From: Actinomycetota bacterium
Lineage (GTDB): Bacteria > Actinomycetota > AC-67
Assembly: GCA_020201525.1 (NCBI GenBank)
Contig: JAIVGO010000097.1
Coordinates: forward strand, 1 to 42,056
Direction of reading: 5' to 3'
DNA: 42,056 nucleotides
Shown here: positions 16,186 through 24,799 of the stretch, one piece after another
Position numbering within the stretch: position 1 is the first letter of the stretch
Layout of the letters: each line of letters begins with the position of its first letter
Made by a program: the position numbers and the translations under genes
The notes under the pieces: model-generated
Database searches by the model: none
The model's input: the letters and a program-made list of their open reading frames with translations, nothing else
What the model was told of the DNA's origin: nothing

Positions 16186-17409
16186 ATGTCGACCATTCCG
16201 GCCAGTGACTTTCAGACGGTGGCGTTCATTTTCAAGCGCCGCTACTCCGACGCGGGCGTCGCGGACATCACCCAACGCGACAAGCCCACGTACACCATGA
16301 TCTCGAAGCGTCAGGGCCTCGGCGGCCAGGACTTCGCGTACGCCACGGTGACCGGCAATCCGCAGGGCGTGGGCAATACGTTCGATGCGTCGCGCTCCGC
16401 CGCGTCGCCGCTCAAAGGCGAGCAGTTCATCGCCACCGACGTGGTGAAGTACGGCTATCTGACCCTCGACGGGCCGTCGATCCGTCGAAACAAGGCCAAC
16501 AACGCGGTGTTCGTCGACTTCGTGGTGCGCCACGTCGATGGCATCCTCGCCCAGCTCGGCAGCGAGATCTCTTTCGACCTGCACCGCGATGGCGCCGGCC
16601 TCCGCGGCCGGCGCGCCTCGGCTGCGGGCAACACGATCACCCTGACCAAGGCGTCCGACGTCCACTACTTCTACCGCGGCATGACGATCATCGCCGCGCA
16701 GAACGCCGACGGGACGTCGCCGCGTTCCGGATCGACGACGGTCATGAAGATCCTTCGCGCGTCCAAGCAGATCGTCGTGGCCGACGCGAGCGCGATCTCG
16801 TCGTTCTCCGACAATGACTTCCTGTTCCGGCTCGGGCAGACCGCCTCGAACGGAATCCAGGGTATGGGCGCGTGCACGCCGCTCGCGGCCCCGACGGCGG
16901 GCGTGCTGTTTCGCCAGGTCGAGCGCACCAACGACCTCGAGGCGCTCGCTGGCACGCGGATCGACGATCCCGACGTGCTGCCGGAAGATCAGATCGGCAA
17001 CCTCGCGGTGCAGGCGAGTCTGATGGGCAAGAAGCTGGAGCGGGCGACCGTCTACCCGACCGAGTTCCAGGCGATGGTCAAGCGCCTCGGCGCGAAGATC
17101 CAGTACACGAACCCTGGCGGCCAGGCGAAGATCGGATTCCAGTCGATCGTCATCAACGCGGCCAGCTACGCGATCGAGGTCATGGCCGAGCCGGACATCG
17201 TGCCGGCCGAGGTTCGCGCGTACGCCAACGACGCGCACAACATCACCTACCTCGGTTCGACGGTGGTGTACCTGATCCGCGACGACGCGGGCGTGGCGCA
17301 CAACATCGGTGACGCCGATGGCCTCGAGTACCGCGCGGTGTTTCAGGGCAACTACCTGCAGCCCGACCAGGCGGCGCACGGCGTCGCGTCGTTCCAGTCC
17401 GCCAGCTGA
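16186..17409 (+). CDS. Major capsid protein
   Basis: Protein of 407 residues, start ATG 16186 with GAGGG 8-9 bases upstream. It follows the scaffold gene and has the expected size and composition for an HK97-fold coat protein of P22-like podoviruses: an N-terminal extended arm, a spine-helix region NAVFVDFVVRHVDGILAQLG, a beta-rich middle, and a long P-domain-like strand near YAIEVMAEPDIVPAEV. It carries its own strong ribosome binding site and is flanked by two hairpins, unlike the overlapping genes elsewhere. Identification rests on position, length and general resemblance. Confidence 0.85.
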   Translation: MSTIPASDFQTVAFIFKRRYSDAGVADITQRDKPTYTMISKRQGLGGQDFAYATVTGNPQGVGNTFDASRSAASPLKGEQFIATDVVKYGYLTLDGPSIRRNKANNAVFVDFVVRHVDGILAQLGSEISFDLHRDGAGLRGRRASAAGNTITLTKASDVHYFYRGMTIIAAQNADGTSPRSGSTTVMKILRASKQIVVADASAISSFSDNDFLFRLGQTASNGIQGMGACTPLAAPTAGVLFRQVERTNDLEALAGTRIDDPDVLPEDQIGNLAVQASLMGKKLERATVYPTEFQAMVKRLGAKIQYTNPGGQAKIGFQSIVINAASYAIEVMAEPDIVPAEVRAYANDAHNITYLGSTVVYLIRDDAGVAHNIGDADGLEYRAVFQGNYLQPDQAAHGVASFQSAS

Positions 17410-17440
17410 TCCCTTCCTGACACCCAGCAACGCATCCACC

Positions 17441-17461
17441 GCGGCGCTTCACCGGTGCCGC
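17441..17461 (+). other. Hairpin after the major capsid gene
   Basis: GCGGCGC (17441-17447) pairs with GTGCCGC (17455-17461) around a 7-nt loop, with one G-U pair, in the gap between the capsid stop and the next start. No U tract follows, so it is more likely a partial terminator or an RNA end-protecting structure than a full stop. Confidence 0.4.
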
Positions 17462-17476
17462 TGAAACGAGAACGAC

Positions 17477-18259
17477 ATGAGCGACCTGAATATCGCAAAG
17501 ACCATCTGGGCCCGGCTCTCGCGCGCGCTGCCGCAGCCCACCGACGACGGCCAATACGGCGCGGTGCGCGGCAACCGCTACGGCGAGCTCTTCTCCGCGC
17601 CCACGGGGAAGTGGCGCCACAACCGCGCCGCGGAGGGGACCTACTTCATCGCGCACAACGCGACGAACGACGCCGCGACCACGCTCGCCGGCCACGCCGC
17701 GCCGGCTCTCGCGGATGCCGACGCGACGCTCACCAAGCCGTTCATCTTCATCCGCAACCCGACGGCCACGACGGACAAGCGCCTGATCGAGCTCGACTTC
17801 ATCGAGATCGACGTGATCACCGCCGGCGCGACCGGCGCGTCGGCGAACTGGGCCGCGCAGCTCGACACCGGCGCTACCCGCCTCTCGAGCGGCGGCACGG
17901 CCCTGACGATCGTGAACCCCAACATGCAATCGACCGCGGCGTCGGTCCTGACTTCGACCAACAGCCTGCTGGGTGGCGCGGTCGTCGTCGGCGCCGAGAG
18001 CAGCGTGCGCGAACTCGGCCACGGTCAGATCCGCCCCTCGATCGAGATCGCCGGCGATCAGTACATGTTCGTGTTCGGCGGCGATCCCGAGGCCATCGGC
18101 TCGGCGGGCGCGACGGCCGCGGCCGCGGTCCGGCGCAGCATCATCGGTCTGCCGCCGGTGCAGCTGGGGCCGACCGATCAGTTCCTGCTCGCGCTGTACG
18201 CGCCGAGCCAGAACGCGGCCGGCGTCTACAAGGTCCGCATGGGCTGGACGGAGCGCTGA
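17477..18259 (+). CDS. Putative head protein
   Basis: Protein of 260 residues, start ATG 17477, spaced from the capsid gene by a hairpin-containing gap. The sequence is beta-rich with many Thr, Ala and Gly residues (RLIELDFIEIDVITAGATG, ASVLTSTNSLLGGAVVVG) and looks like a virion surface or decoration protein. It lies directly after the major capsid gene. No named family is recognised, so a head decoration or fibre role is inferred from position. Confidence 0.65.
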   Translation: MSDLNIAKTIWARLSRALPQPTDDGQYGAVRGNRYGELFSAPTGKWRHNRAAEGTYFIAHNATNDAATTLAGHAAPALADADATLTKPFIFIRNPTATTDKRLIELDFIEIDVITAGATGASANWAAQLDTGATRLSSGGTALTIVNPNMQSTAASVLTSTNSLLGGAVVVGAESSVRELGHGQIRPSIEIAGDQYMFVFGGDPEAIGSAGATAAAAVRRSIIGLPPVQLGPTDQFLLALYAPSQNAAGVYKVRMGWTER

Positions 18260-18262
18260 GCC

Positions 18263-18625
18263 ATGGGACCGAGCAGGTCGGATCTCGACAACGAGCAGGT
18301 TCATCGGATCCGGGTACTCGGCACCGGAGCCGCCGACGTCACCAAACAGCTGGGCGTCGAGTGCACCGTTGTTCGCCGCGCCGTCGGCGTCCACCGCATC
18401 ACGTTCACGAAGACCCCGGGGACGTTCGTCATGATCGGGGGCTACATGTTCAGCGCGACGACGGCGGCCGACGTCAAAGGCCAGACCCTGACGGCCAGCG
18501 ACTACACCAAGGCGACGGCGACGGCGCACGGTTTCATCGACATCTCGATCTGGAGCTCCACGTTCGCCGCCGACGATCTCCAGGCGACCGAGCACCTGGA
18601 CCTCTCGCTCGTGTTCCGGGCCTGA
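18263..18625 (+). CDS. Small virion protein
   Basis: Protein of 120 residues, start ATG 18263, three bases after the previous stop. It is beta-rich (CTVVRRAVGVHRITFTKTPG, FVMIGGYMFSATTAAD) and ends in LDLSLVFRA. Position in the head gene block suggests a head decoration or completion protein. No family recognised. Confidence 0.6.
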   Translation: MGPSRSDLDNEQVHRIRVLGTGAADVTKQLGVECTVVRRAVGVHRITFTKTPGTFVMIGGYMFSATTAADVKGQTLTASDYTKATATAHGFIDISIWSSTFAADDLQATEHLDLSLVFRA

Positions 18626-18629
18626 CCCC

Positions 18630-19313
18630 ATGGCGAGCTCGGTCTCTGTCGGAACCCTCGTCGGGCGCATGAAGCGCCGGGCGAACCGCGACGGCGACAA
18701 CCAGCTCGATGACACCGAGTGGAAGGAGCTCCTCGGCGAGAAGTACGAGGAGCTCCACGCGCTCGTCAGTGAGAAGGGCTCGCGGTACTTCGAGACCGAG
18801 GTCGACGTCGATCTCGGCGATCTGGCGCTGCCCGACGACTGGATGTCGACGATCGGCGTCGACGCGGTGCTGAGCGGATCGACGGGGCCGCGGCGGCCGC
18901 TGTACGGACCGATCGCGGTGCAGGACCGCACGTACCTGGTCGGCATCGCCGGCGGTGATCCGGCGTGCGCGTACGGCCTCGAGGCCGGCAACCTCGCGCT
19001 GTACCCGACGCCGACGGCCGGGTCGTACAAGCATCTGTACCTCCCCCAGCCGATCGACTACTCCTCGGCGAGCGACTCGACCGCGGTGGACGCGATCAAC
19101 GTCTACGGCCGGAAGTTCCTGATCTGGGGCGTCGCGGCGATCGCCGCGTACCGCGGGTCCGAGGCGCAAGATCGCGCGCTCGCCGAGGAGGCCCGGGCGA
19201 AGGGCGATCTCGAGTATTGGGCGTGCCAGGTCGCGATGACTCACGGCCCGCGCCGGCCGATCGTCGCGCCGTGGGCCGGGCGGCCGCCGAGCTGGCGGTG
19301 GTGCCCGCGATGA
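18630..19313 (+). CDS. Head-tail connector (tail accessory factor-like) protein
   Basis: Protein of 227 residues, start ATG 18630. A helical start with an acidic repeat (DGDNQLDDTEWKELLGEKYE), then EVDVDLGDLALPDDWMSTIG and a middle ending NLALYPTPTAGSYKHLYLP resemble the P22 gp4/gp10-type adaptor proteins that join portal to tail in podoviruses. The C-terminal helix YGRKFLIWGVAAIAAY and the basic tail suit the ring-packing helix of such adaptors. The assignment is by pattern and position, without an alignment. Confidence 0.6.
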   Translation: MASSVSVGTLVGRMKRRANRDGDNQLDDTEWKELLGEKYEELHALVSEKGSRYFETEVDVDLGDLALPDDWMSTIGVDAVLSGSTGPRRPLYGPIAVQDRTYLVGIAGGDPACAYGLEAGNLALYPTPTAGSYKHLYLPQPIDYSSASDSTAVDAINVYGRKFLIWGVAAIAAYRGSEAQDRALAEEARAKGDLEYWACQVAMTHGPRRPIVAPWAGRPPSWRWCPR

Positions 19314-20092
19314 AGTTCACCCGGCCGCACGCCGGCACGCTGCGCGATCCGATGGCCGAGACGATCCGCGGCGTGCAAGACCAGCAGATCGCGGAGCTGC
19401 AGGACGCCGCGCGGGCGGTCGACACGGCGCTGACCGCCGGGATGCGCCTGCTCCGCGGGCCGACGTTGCTCACGGCGAGCTCGGGAACGCACCAGCTCGC
19501 CGAGGGCACCTGCCTGGTGGTAGGCATCACGCAGGGCGCCGGTGGCGGTGGTGGTGGCGCGGGTGGCGGGGTCAATCAGGCCGCCGGCGCGGGTGGCGGC
19601 GCCGGCATCACGCTGCACTGGACGCGTGGGGAGCCTGGTGTTCGGATCGCGAATCGCTCGTGCCCGTACACCTGCGGGGCGGGCGGGGCGGGCGGGGCGA
19701 ACACCGGCGGCACCGGCGGCACCGGCGGCGACGCGCAGATCACGGTCACCGGGATCCCGTTCGTCGCCAAGGGCGGCGGCGGCGGCGGCGGCCTGGCGAG
19801 CACGGCGCTCGGAACCGTGTTCGGCGGCGTTGGGCAGCCCGGCTCGTCGGGCTACCCCGGCACGTTCACGACCGCGCTGCGTGGGAACATGGGCTTCGTC
19901 GTGGGGGGTGCGGGCTTCAGCGGCGCCGGCGGCGCGTCGCCCTTCGGTATCAGCGGTGCGCCGGGGCTACTGGGCGACGGCGGAGCCGCTGCCGGGTTCG
20001 GCGCCGGCGGCGGTGGTGGCAACGCGACGGCCGCGGGCAAGGTCGGCGGGACCGGAACCGGGGGCTGTCACCAGATCTGGGAGTTCGGCTAG
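19310..20092 (+). CDS. Glycine-rich tail protein
   Basis: Protein of 260 residues, start ATG 19310 (ATGA overlap). The first 75 residues are helical with a short heptad region (MAETIRGVQDQQIAELQDAA). From about residue 78 it is dominated by Gly, Ala and Thr: runs of four to seven glycines alternate with short variable loops, which suggests the stacked polyglycine-II helices of glycine-rich tail adhesins. It could be a receptor-binding tip or a tail filament. The DNA of the runs is extremely G+C-rich. Confidence 0.6.
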   Translation: MKFTRPHAGTLRDPMAETIRGVQDQQIAELQDAARAVDTALTAGMRLLRGPTLLTASSGTHQLAEGTCLVVGITQGAGGGGGGAGGGVNQAAGAGGGAGITLHWTRGEPGVRIANRSCPYTCGAGGAGGANTGGTGGTGGDAQITVTGIPFVAKGGGGGGGLASTALGTVFGGVGQPGSSGYPGTFTTALRGNMGFVVGGAGFSGAGGASPFGISGAPGLLGDGGAAAGFGAGGGGGNATAAGKVGGTGTGGCHQIWEFG

Positions 20093-23000
20093 TGCCGCCG
20101 AGCGGTCTCAACTGGACGTCGCTGGTCCTGCGATTCGACGGCTCACTCGAGAGCAAGGTCGACGCGCGCGCGCTGGCGCCACCGAGCCTCGCCCTGGCGC
20201 AGGACGTCCAGTTCGAGGAGATCGGCGCGCTGGGCACGCGGCCGCCGTTCGGCGAGGTGATGGGCGGCGGCGCCATCTTCGGCGGTGGGGCGCTGTCGAA
20301 CTGTCGGAAGCTCGCCACGGTCAACGGTGAGCTCTGCGTCTTCACCGACACCGGGTTCTACAGCTGGAATGCTCAGCTCTCGAGCTGGGTGCTGCGCGGG
20401 ACGCATCTCGCGGTGTCGGTCGACGAGACGCCCCGGCTCGCGACCACCGGCGATCAGATCGATGGCGACCGTGCCGAGCTCGCGGGGACCGTCGTGGTCG
20501 CGTGGGTCGAGAACAATCAGGTCTATGCCGGCGCGATCGACAAGGTGACGGGATCGGTGCTGGTATCGCCGACTGCGGTATCGACGGCGATCGGCCGACC
20601 GCGGCTCGTCGCGCTGGCCACGAAGATCCTGCTGTTCGTCGAGGCGAGCACCACGCTGCTCACCGTGCGGGCGATCGACCCGGCCTCGCCGGGCGGCGGC
20701 ATCAGCGGCGCAGGCACGACGGTGCTCGCCACGAACTACAGCCTACATTACGACGTCGTGCGCGCCGGAACTCAAGATCTCGTTGTCGGCGCGTGCCGCC
20801 GCGTGCCGACCACGAGCTACCAAGTTTTCACGGTCACTCCGGGCCTCGTCGTTACCAGTTCAACCAAGGCGCGCGTGAGCAGTGGGGCGATAGCGGTGTC
20901 GGCAGTCCCTGATGGCACCCAGACGCAGATAGTGCGCGTGGACAACGCTGCAAACATCCTGGGCGATCTCATTACGACGAGTACGCTCGCCGATGTCTTC
21001 ACAGGCCAGCCGATTGGCACAGCGGACTTCGCGCCCTTCCAGATCGCCGCAGCCCATCGGAGCGTCCAGAATGGCGGAGCATATCGCTGCTACGTCTTCT
21101 GGAGCTATGTGATAACCACCTTCAGCAGTCCGCGAACACGGTCAAATTGGGTCGACACGTCAAATTCGCTTGGTACGCAGGGGCTGTTCAAGGAAGTGCT
21201 GTCCATCGCTTCGCGTGCATTCGAATACGCAGGATCGGTGTACCTATGGCTCGCATTCGGCGAGTCGACGGCGTTTACCGGATCCGGCGGCGGCGGCTTC
21301 CCCAACATTCAACTCCAGAACACTTACTTTTTGTACCGAGATGACGGCACATTGGCCAATGCGAAGTCCGTTTTTGACCATGGTGGCGGCACCGCGCCAA
21401 CGGCCGGACGACTGCCGGCCGTGTCGCTCACGGCGGGATCGACCACATATTCATGGTGCGCCACCGAGCGACGGAAGTTCGTGTCTGGAGGTGCAGGCCA
21501 CGTTGATTTCGCAGCGCGCTCCCCCGTTGACGTGATCTTCGCGTTCGACAGCAACGAAGCGAGGAGGAGTGCGCAGCTCGGCGCCACGCTCTATCTGTCC
21601 GGCGGTGAGCTCATCGCCTATGACGGCGTCAGGCTCGTGGAGGTCGGATTCCACGTCTACCCGTGGACGTTCGTTGCAGCCGATGCGGCGACCGGATCGG
21701 TCGCCTCCGGCACTTACACGTACAAGGTGACATGGCGCTATCAAAACGCGACAGGGGAGAGCGAGCGCTCAACCACCGCTACAACAGGCATCGTCGTCGT
21801 CAGTTCAGGGCGTGTGACGTTCGCATTCACGCAGCCGTTGACGCCGACGCACAAGCTTACCGTGCCACCAGCGGTGGAGATGTGGCGCACCCAGGTCGCG
21901 CCAGGCGCCGATGCGCCCTTCTTCCTCGTGTCGAGCAACGATCCTGCCTCCCTCACGAATCCGAATCGTTATCTCCCCAACGATCCGACGTCGGCGGCTC
22001 TTCCGACGTTCAATGATGACCTTGCCGATGCTTCGATCGAGGGCAACGAGACCAATCCCGAGAACGAGACGATCCTCGAATTCCTGGCCCCACCGGCCGC
22101 GAGGATCATCGTCCCGACCGAGACGCGTCTCCTGCTCGCGGGTATCGCTGGCGATCCGGACGCGTGGAGGTACTCGCGCGAGCGAGGCGACGGCGAGATC
22201 GTCTCGTTCCACGACGAGCTCCGCGTCGAGGTTCCGCCGACCGGCGGCTCCATCACCGCGCTGTGGGCAGATGACCAGTTCGTGTACGTCGCCCGGCAGA
22301 CCGCGCTCTACGCGTTCGCCGGGCCCGGCAAGGCGAACGACGACAGCGGGCAGAACTTCAGCTTGGTCCGCACGATCTCGCGCGACGTCGGCGTGGTCTC
22401 ACAGGAAGCCCACGCTGCGGCCGGTTCGCTCGGCCGGCTCCTCAAAACGGCAAAGGGCTGGTACCTGCTCACCGGCGGCGAACTGCGCTACGTCGGCGGC
22501 GCGGTCTCGGCGTTCGACAGCGACACCGTGCTCGCGGTCCACACGATCACTGCCAAGCACCAGGTCCGGATCCTGACCAGCAGTCGGATGCTGCTGTGGG
22601 ACTACCGCGGGCTCATCGCGTCGACCAACCAGGACCCCGGCCGCTGGGGTGTGTGGTCGATCTCCGACGGTCTCGACGCGGTGATGTGGAACGGGACCTA
22701 TGTCTACCTGACCGCGAGCGGCCCCAAGCAGGAGAGCACGACCTTCACCGGGGTCACCTACGGGCTCGATGTCGCGACGTCGCACATCAAGCCGGCCGAC
22801 CTGTTCGGCGCGGTCGCGGTGCGCAAGGTCCAGCCGCTCGGCGAGTACCGAGGTGGGCATCTGCTCCGGCTGCGCATGTACTACAACTTCGACGACAGCG
22901 CGGCGGTCGACGACGTGGTGTGGAGCCCGTCGCCCACGGTGGTCGGCGGGCCGCTGCAGTTCTCGCACGGGCCCCGGCGCCGCAACTGCCAGAGCTTCAA

Positions 23001-23577
23001 GATCCGACTCACCGCGGTGACCGACCAGGCGCGCGCGACGCTGGCCACGACGGGGATGGCGATCTCGACCGACGGCGCGCCCTGGGCGGCGACATGGCAG
23101 GCCGCGCGCGTGGCCACCGACCAGGTCGCCTACGGTGAGCTCGGCAACCGGCTCACGATGTCGGTCGCGTTCACCGAGTTCGATGGCGCGACGATCGCCG
23201 GTCTGCCGGTCACGCTGCCGTTCGACTTCGTGAGCGAGACCGGGCTCGTCGAGGTCCGCGACCACCTCGCGTGGGATCCGGACGGCGAGCGTTGGGTGGA
23301 GGACCTCGACAACATCGGCGTCCTGGTCGCCGGCACGGTGACGGTCGCCGAGCTCGAGGCGGCGATCGCCGCTGACACCACCCTGGCGACGCTCGCGATC
23401 GCCGACAGCTCGCCCGCCAAGGTACTCGCGGCCGGCGACGCCGCGGCCGGCCAGTTCGCCGGCGGGACGTTCGGCGCGCCCACCGGCGAGGCGCTGAAGC
23501 TCACCGGCCTCGGCCTCGAAGTAGGGATCGCCGCCCCCGGCCTCACCCGGCGGCTACCAGGGAGCCAGCACGCATGA
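20092..23577 (+). CDS. Large podovirus tail hub (stabilisation) protein
   Basis: Protein of 1161 residues, start GTG 20092 in a TAGTG overlap; the stop overlaps the next ATG. The whole length looks like beta strands with periodic WXXX and VY motifs, as in large podoviral tail-hub or stabilisation proteins that assemble below the adaptor ring. No transmembrane segment or catalytic motif is seen. Between about 20740 and 22030 the G+C content drops to roughly half (lines at 47-57 per cent against 67-72 outside), while the frame stays open, which suggests a swapped internal domain. A conserved end LKLTGLGLEVGIAAPGLTRR follows. The assignment is by position and general resemblance. Confidence 0.6.
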   Translation: MPPSGLNWTSLVLRFDGSLESKVDARALAPPSLALAQDVQFEEIGALGTRPPFGEVMGGGAIFGGGALSNCRKLATVNGELCVFTDTGFYSWNAQLSSWVLRGTHLAVSVDETPRLATTGDQIDGDRAELAGTVVVAWVENNQVYAGAIDKVTGSVLVSPTAVSTAIGRPRLVALATKILLFVEASTTLLTVRAIDPASPGGGISGAGTTVLATNYSLHYDVVRAGTQDLVVGACRRVPTTSYQVFTVTPGLVVTSSTKARVSSGAIAVSAVPDGTQTQIVRVDNAANILGDLITTSTLADVFTGQPIGTADFAPFQIAAAHRSVQNGGAYRCYVFWSYVITTFSSPRTRSNWVDTSNSLGTQGLFKEVLSIASRAFEYAGSVYLWLAFGESTAFTGSGGGGFPNIQLQNTYFLYRDDGTLANAKSVFDHGGGTAPTAGRLPAVSLTAGSTTYSWCATERRKFVSGGAGHVDFAARSPVDVIFAFDSNEARRSAQLGATLYLSGGELIAYDGVRLVEVGFHVYPWTFVAADAATGSVASGTYTYKVTWRYQNATGESERSTTATTGIVVVSSGRVTFAFTQPLTPTHKLTVPPAVEMWRTQVAPGADAPFFLVSSNDPASLTNPNRYLPNDPTSAALPTFNDDLADASIEGNETNPENETILEFLAPPAARIIVPTETRLLLAGIAGDPDAWRYSRERGDGEIVSFHDELRVEVPPTGGSITALWADDQFVYVARQTALYAFAGPGKANDDSGQNFSLVRTISRDVGVVSQEAHAAAGSLGRLLKTAKGWYLLTGGELRYVGGAVSAFDSDTVLAVHTITAKHQVRILTSSRMLLWDYRGLIASTNQDPGRWGVWSISDGLDAVMWNGTYVYLTASGPKQESTTFTGVTYGLDVATSHIKPADLFGAVAVRKVQPLGEYRGGHLLRLRMYYNFDDSAAVDDVVWSPSPTVVGGPLQFSHGPRRRNCQSFKIRLTAVTDQARATLATTGMAISTDGAPWAATWQAARVATDQVAYGELGNRLTMSVAFTEFDGATIAGLPVTLPFDFVSETGLVEVRDHLAWDPDGERWVEDLDNIGVLVAGTVTVAELEAAIAADTTLATLAIADSSPAKVLAAGDAAAGQFAGGTFGAPTGEALKLTGLGLEVGIAAPGLTRRLPGSQHA

Positions 23578-24737
23578 CCACCACCTTCTCCAGCCTGCCC
23601 GCCGACAAGATCGACTCCGCTGGCGGATCGTCTCCCGTCGCGGTCAACCCGAAGCGGAAGTGGTCACCGAACGACGCGAACGCGGTGCTCCAGCTGTTGC
23701 GCCAGCTCTCGGCCTACCTGGCTAGCGGAACGCTCGACGCGGCCACCACGCACACGATCGCCGACCTCGACGTCGTGAGCAGCGCGAGCCCGTCGGTCGG
23801 CCCGGAGATCGACCTCGCGGGCAACCGCGGGCGATGGTTCCTCGGGATCGACGTGGCCAACGCGCAGACGTCGCGCGACCTCGTGTTGGTCGGCCAGCGC
23901 GGCACGTACTCGTTCGGCGACGGCGTGACGACTAGCGGCTCGCCAACGCTCACCAGCGCGAGTGGCGGCGGGTTCACGTCGTCGCTCGTGGGCGCGTCGA
24001 TCGGCGGCGCTGGCATCCCGAACGGGACGACGGTCTCGGCCGTCGGTGGCACCACGAGCCTCACGCTGTCGGCGAACGCTACGGCGACCGCGTCGAGCGT
24101 GGCGGTGACGGTGACTCGCGGCACCGCGAGCGACCTCTTCTACGTGAAGCACCGGGGCGCCCTCGCCCCGACATTCGGTATCGGCGTCACGCCCCCGGAC
24201 GGCACGGCGCGCCTGCAGGTGTCGCCGGACGACAGCGAGCCAGCAATGGGCGGGATCGCGCTGCGCATCGGACCGTCGCAGACCGGCAAGGCGTGGAGGG
24301 TCTTCACCTCCGACGGCACCGATCGGCTGTGGGTCGACGCCGGCGGCTACGTTAGCGGGCTTCACTCGACCGGCGGCGCCCTGGTGGTGCAGGCCACGGC
24401 GGCAACGCCGGGACCGACCGATGCCCGGGCGTTGGTCATGACCGACAACGCGAAGTCGAACTTCTACGGATTCACGTTCCAGGGCGGGAACGAGTGCACG
24501 TTCCGCTGCATCAGCGGAGGGGCCGACAGCTTCAAGATCGGCACGAATGGCCTGCTCACCGCGCAGGTCGCGCTCAGAGGAACCGGCGCGCGCGCCGCGG
24601 CGCCAAGCACCGGCACGCACGTCGCCGGCGAGATCGTGTTCAACGCCGACCCCGTCGCCAGCGGGAAGATTGGATGGGTGTGCGTGACAGGCGGGACGCC
24701 CGGAACGTGGAAGGCGTGGGGGGCGATCGACGCGTGA
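23574..24737 (+). CDS. Tail fibre protein
   Basis: Protein of 387 residues, start ATG 23574 (ATGA overlap). The N-terminal 70 residues are probably the attachment part (KRKWSPNDANAVLQLLRQLS). The centre is repetitive and beta-rich, with Ser/Thr/Gly-rich stretches. The last 50 residues, GTHVAGEIVFNADPVASG followed by KIGWVCVTGGTPGTWKAWG, match the carboxy-terminal domain common to many phage tail fibres and spikes. It probably recognises the host envelope. No S74 chaperone is attached here, although one is present in the next gene. Confidence 0.75.
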   Translation: MTTTFSSLPADKIDSAGGSSPVAVNPKRKWSPNDANAVLQLLRQLSAYLASGTLDAATTHTIADLDVVSSASPSVGPEIDLAGNRGRWFLGIDVANAQTSRDLVLVGQRGTYSFGDGVTTSGSPTLTSASGGGFTSSLVGASIGGAGIPNGTTVSAVGGTTSLTLSANATATASSVAVTVTRGTASDLFYVKHRGALAPTFGIGVTPPDGTARLQVSPDDSEPAMGGIALRIGPSQTGKAWRVFTSDGTDRLWVDAGGYVSGLHSTGGALVVQATAATPGPTDARALVMTDNAKSNFYGFTFQGGNECTFRCISGGADSFKIGTNGLLTAQVALRGTGARAAAPSTGTHVAGEIVFNADPVASGKIGWVCVTGGTPGTWKAWGAIDA

Positions 24738-24799
24738 CCAACCACCGAAAGCACCACTACGCAACCGCGCGCGACGCGCACAGCCAGGAGACATAGACC

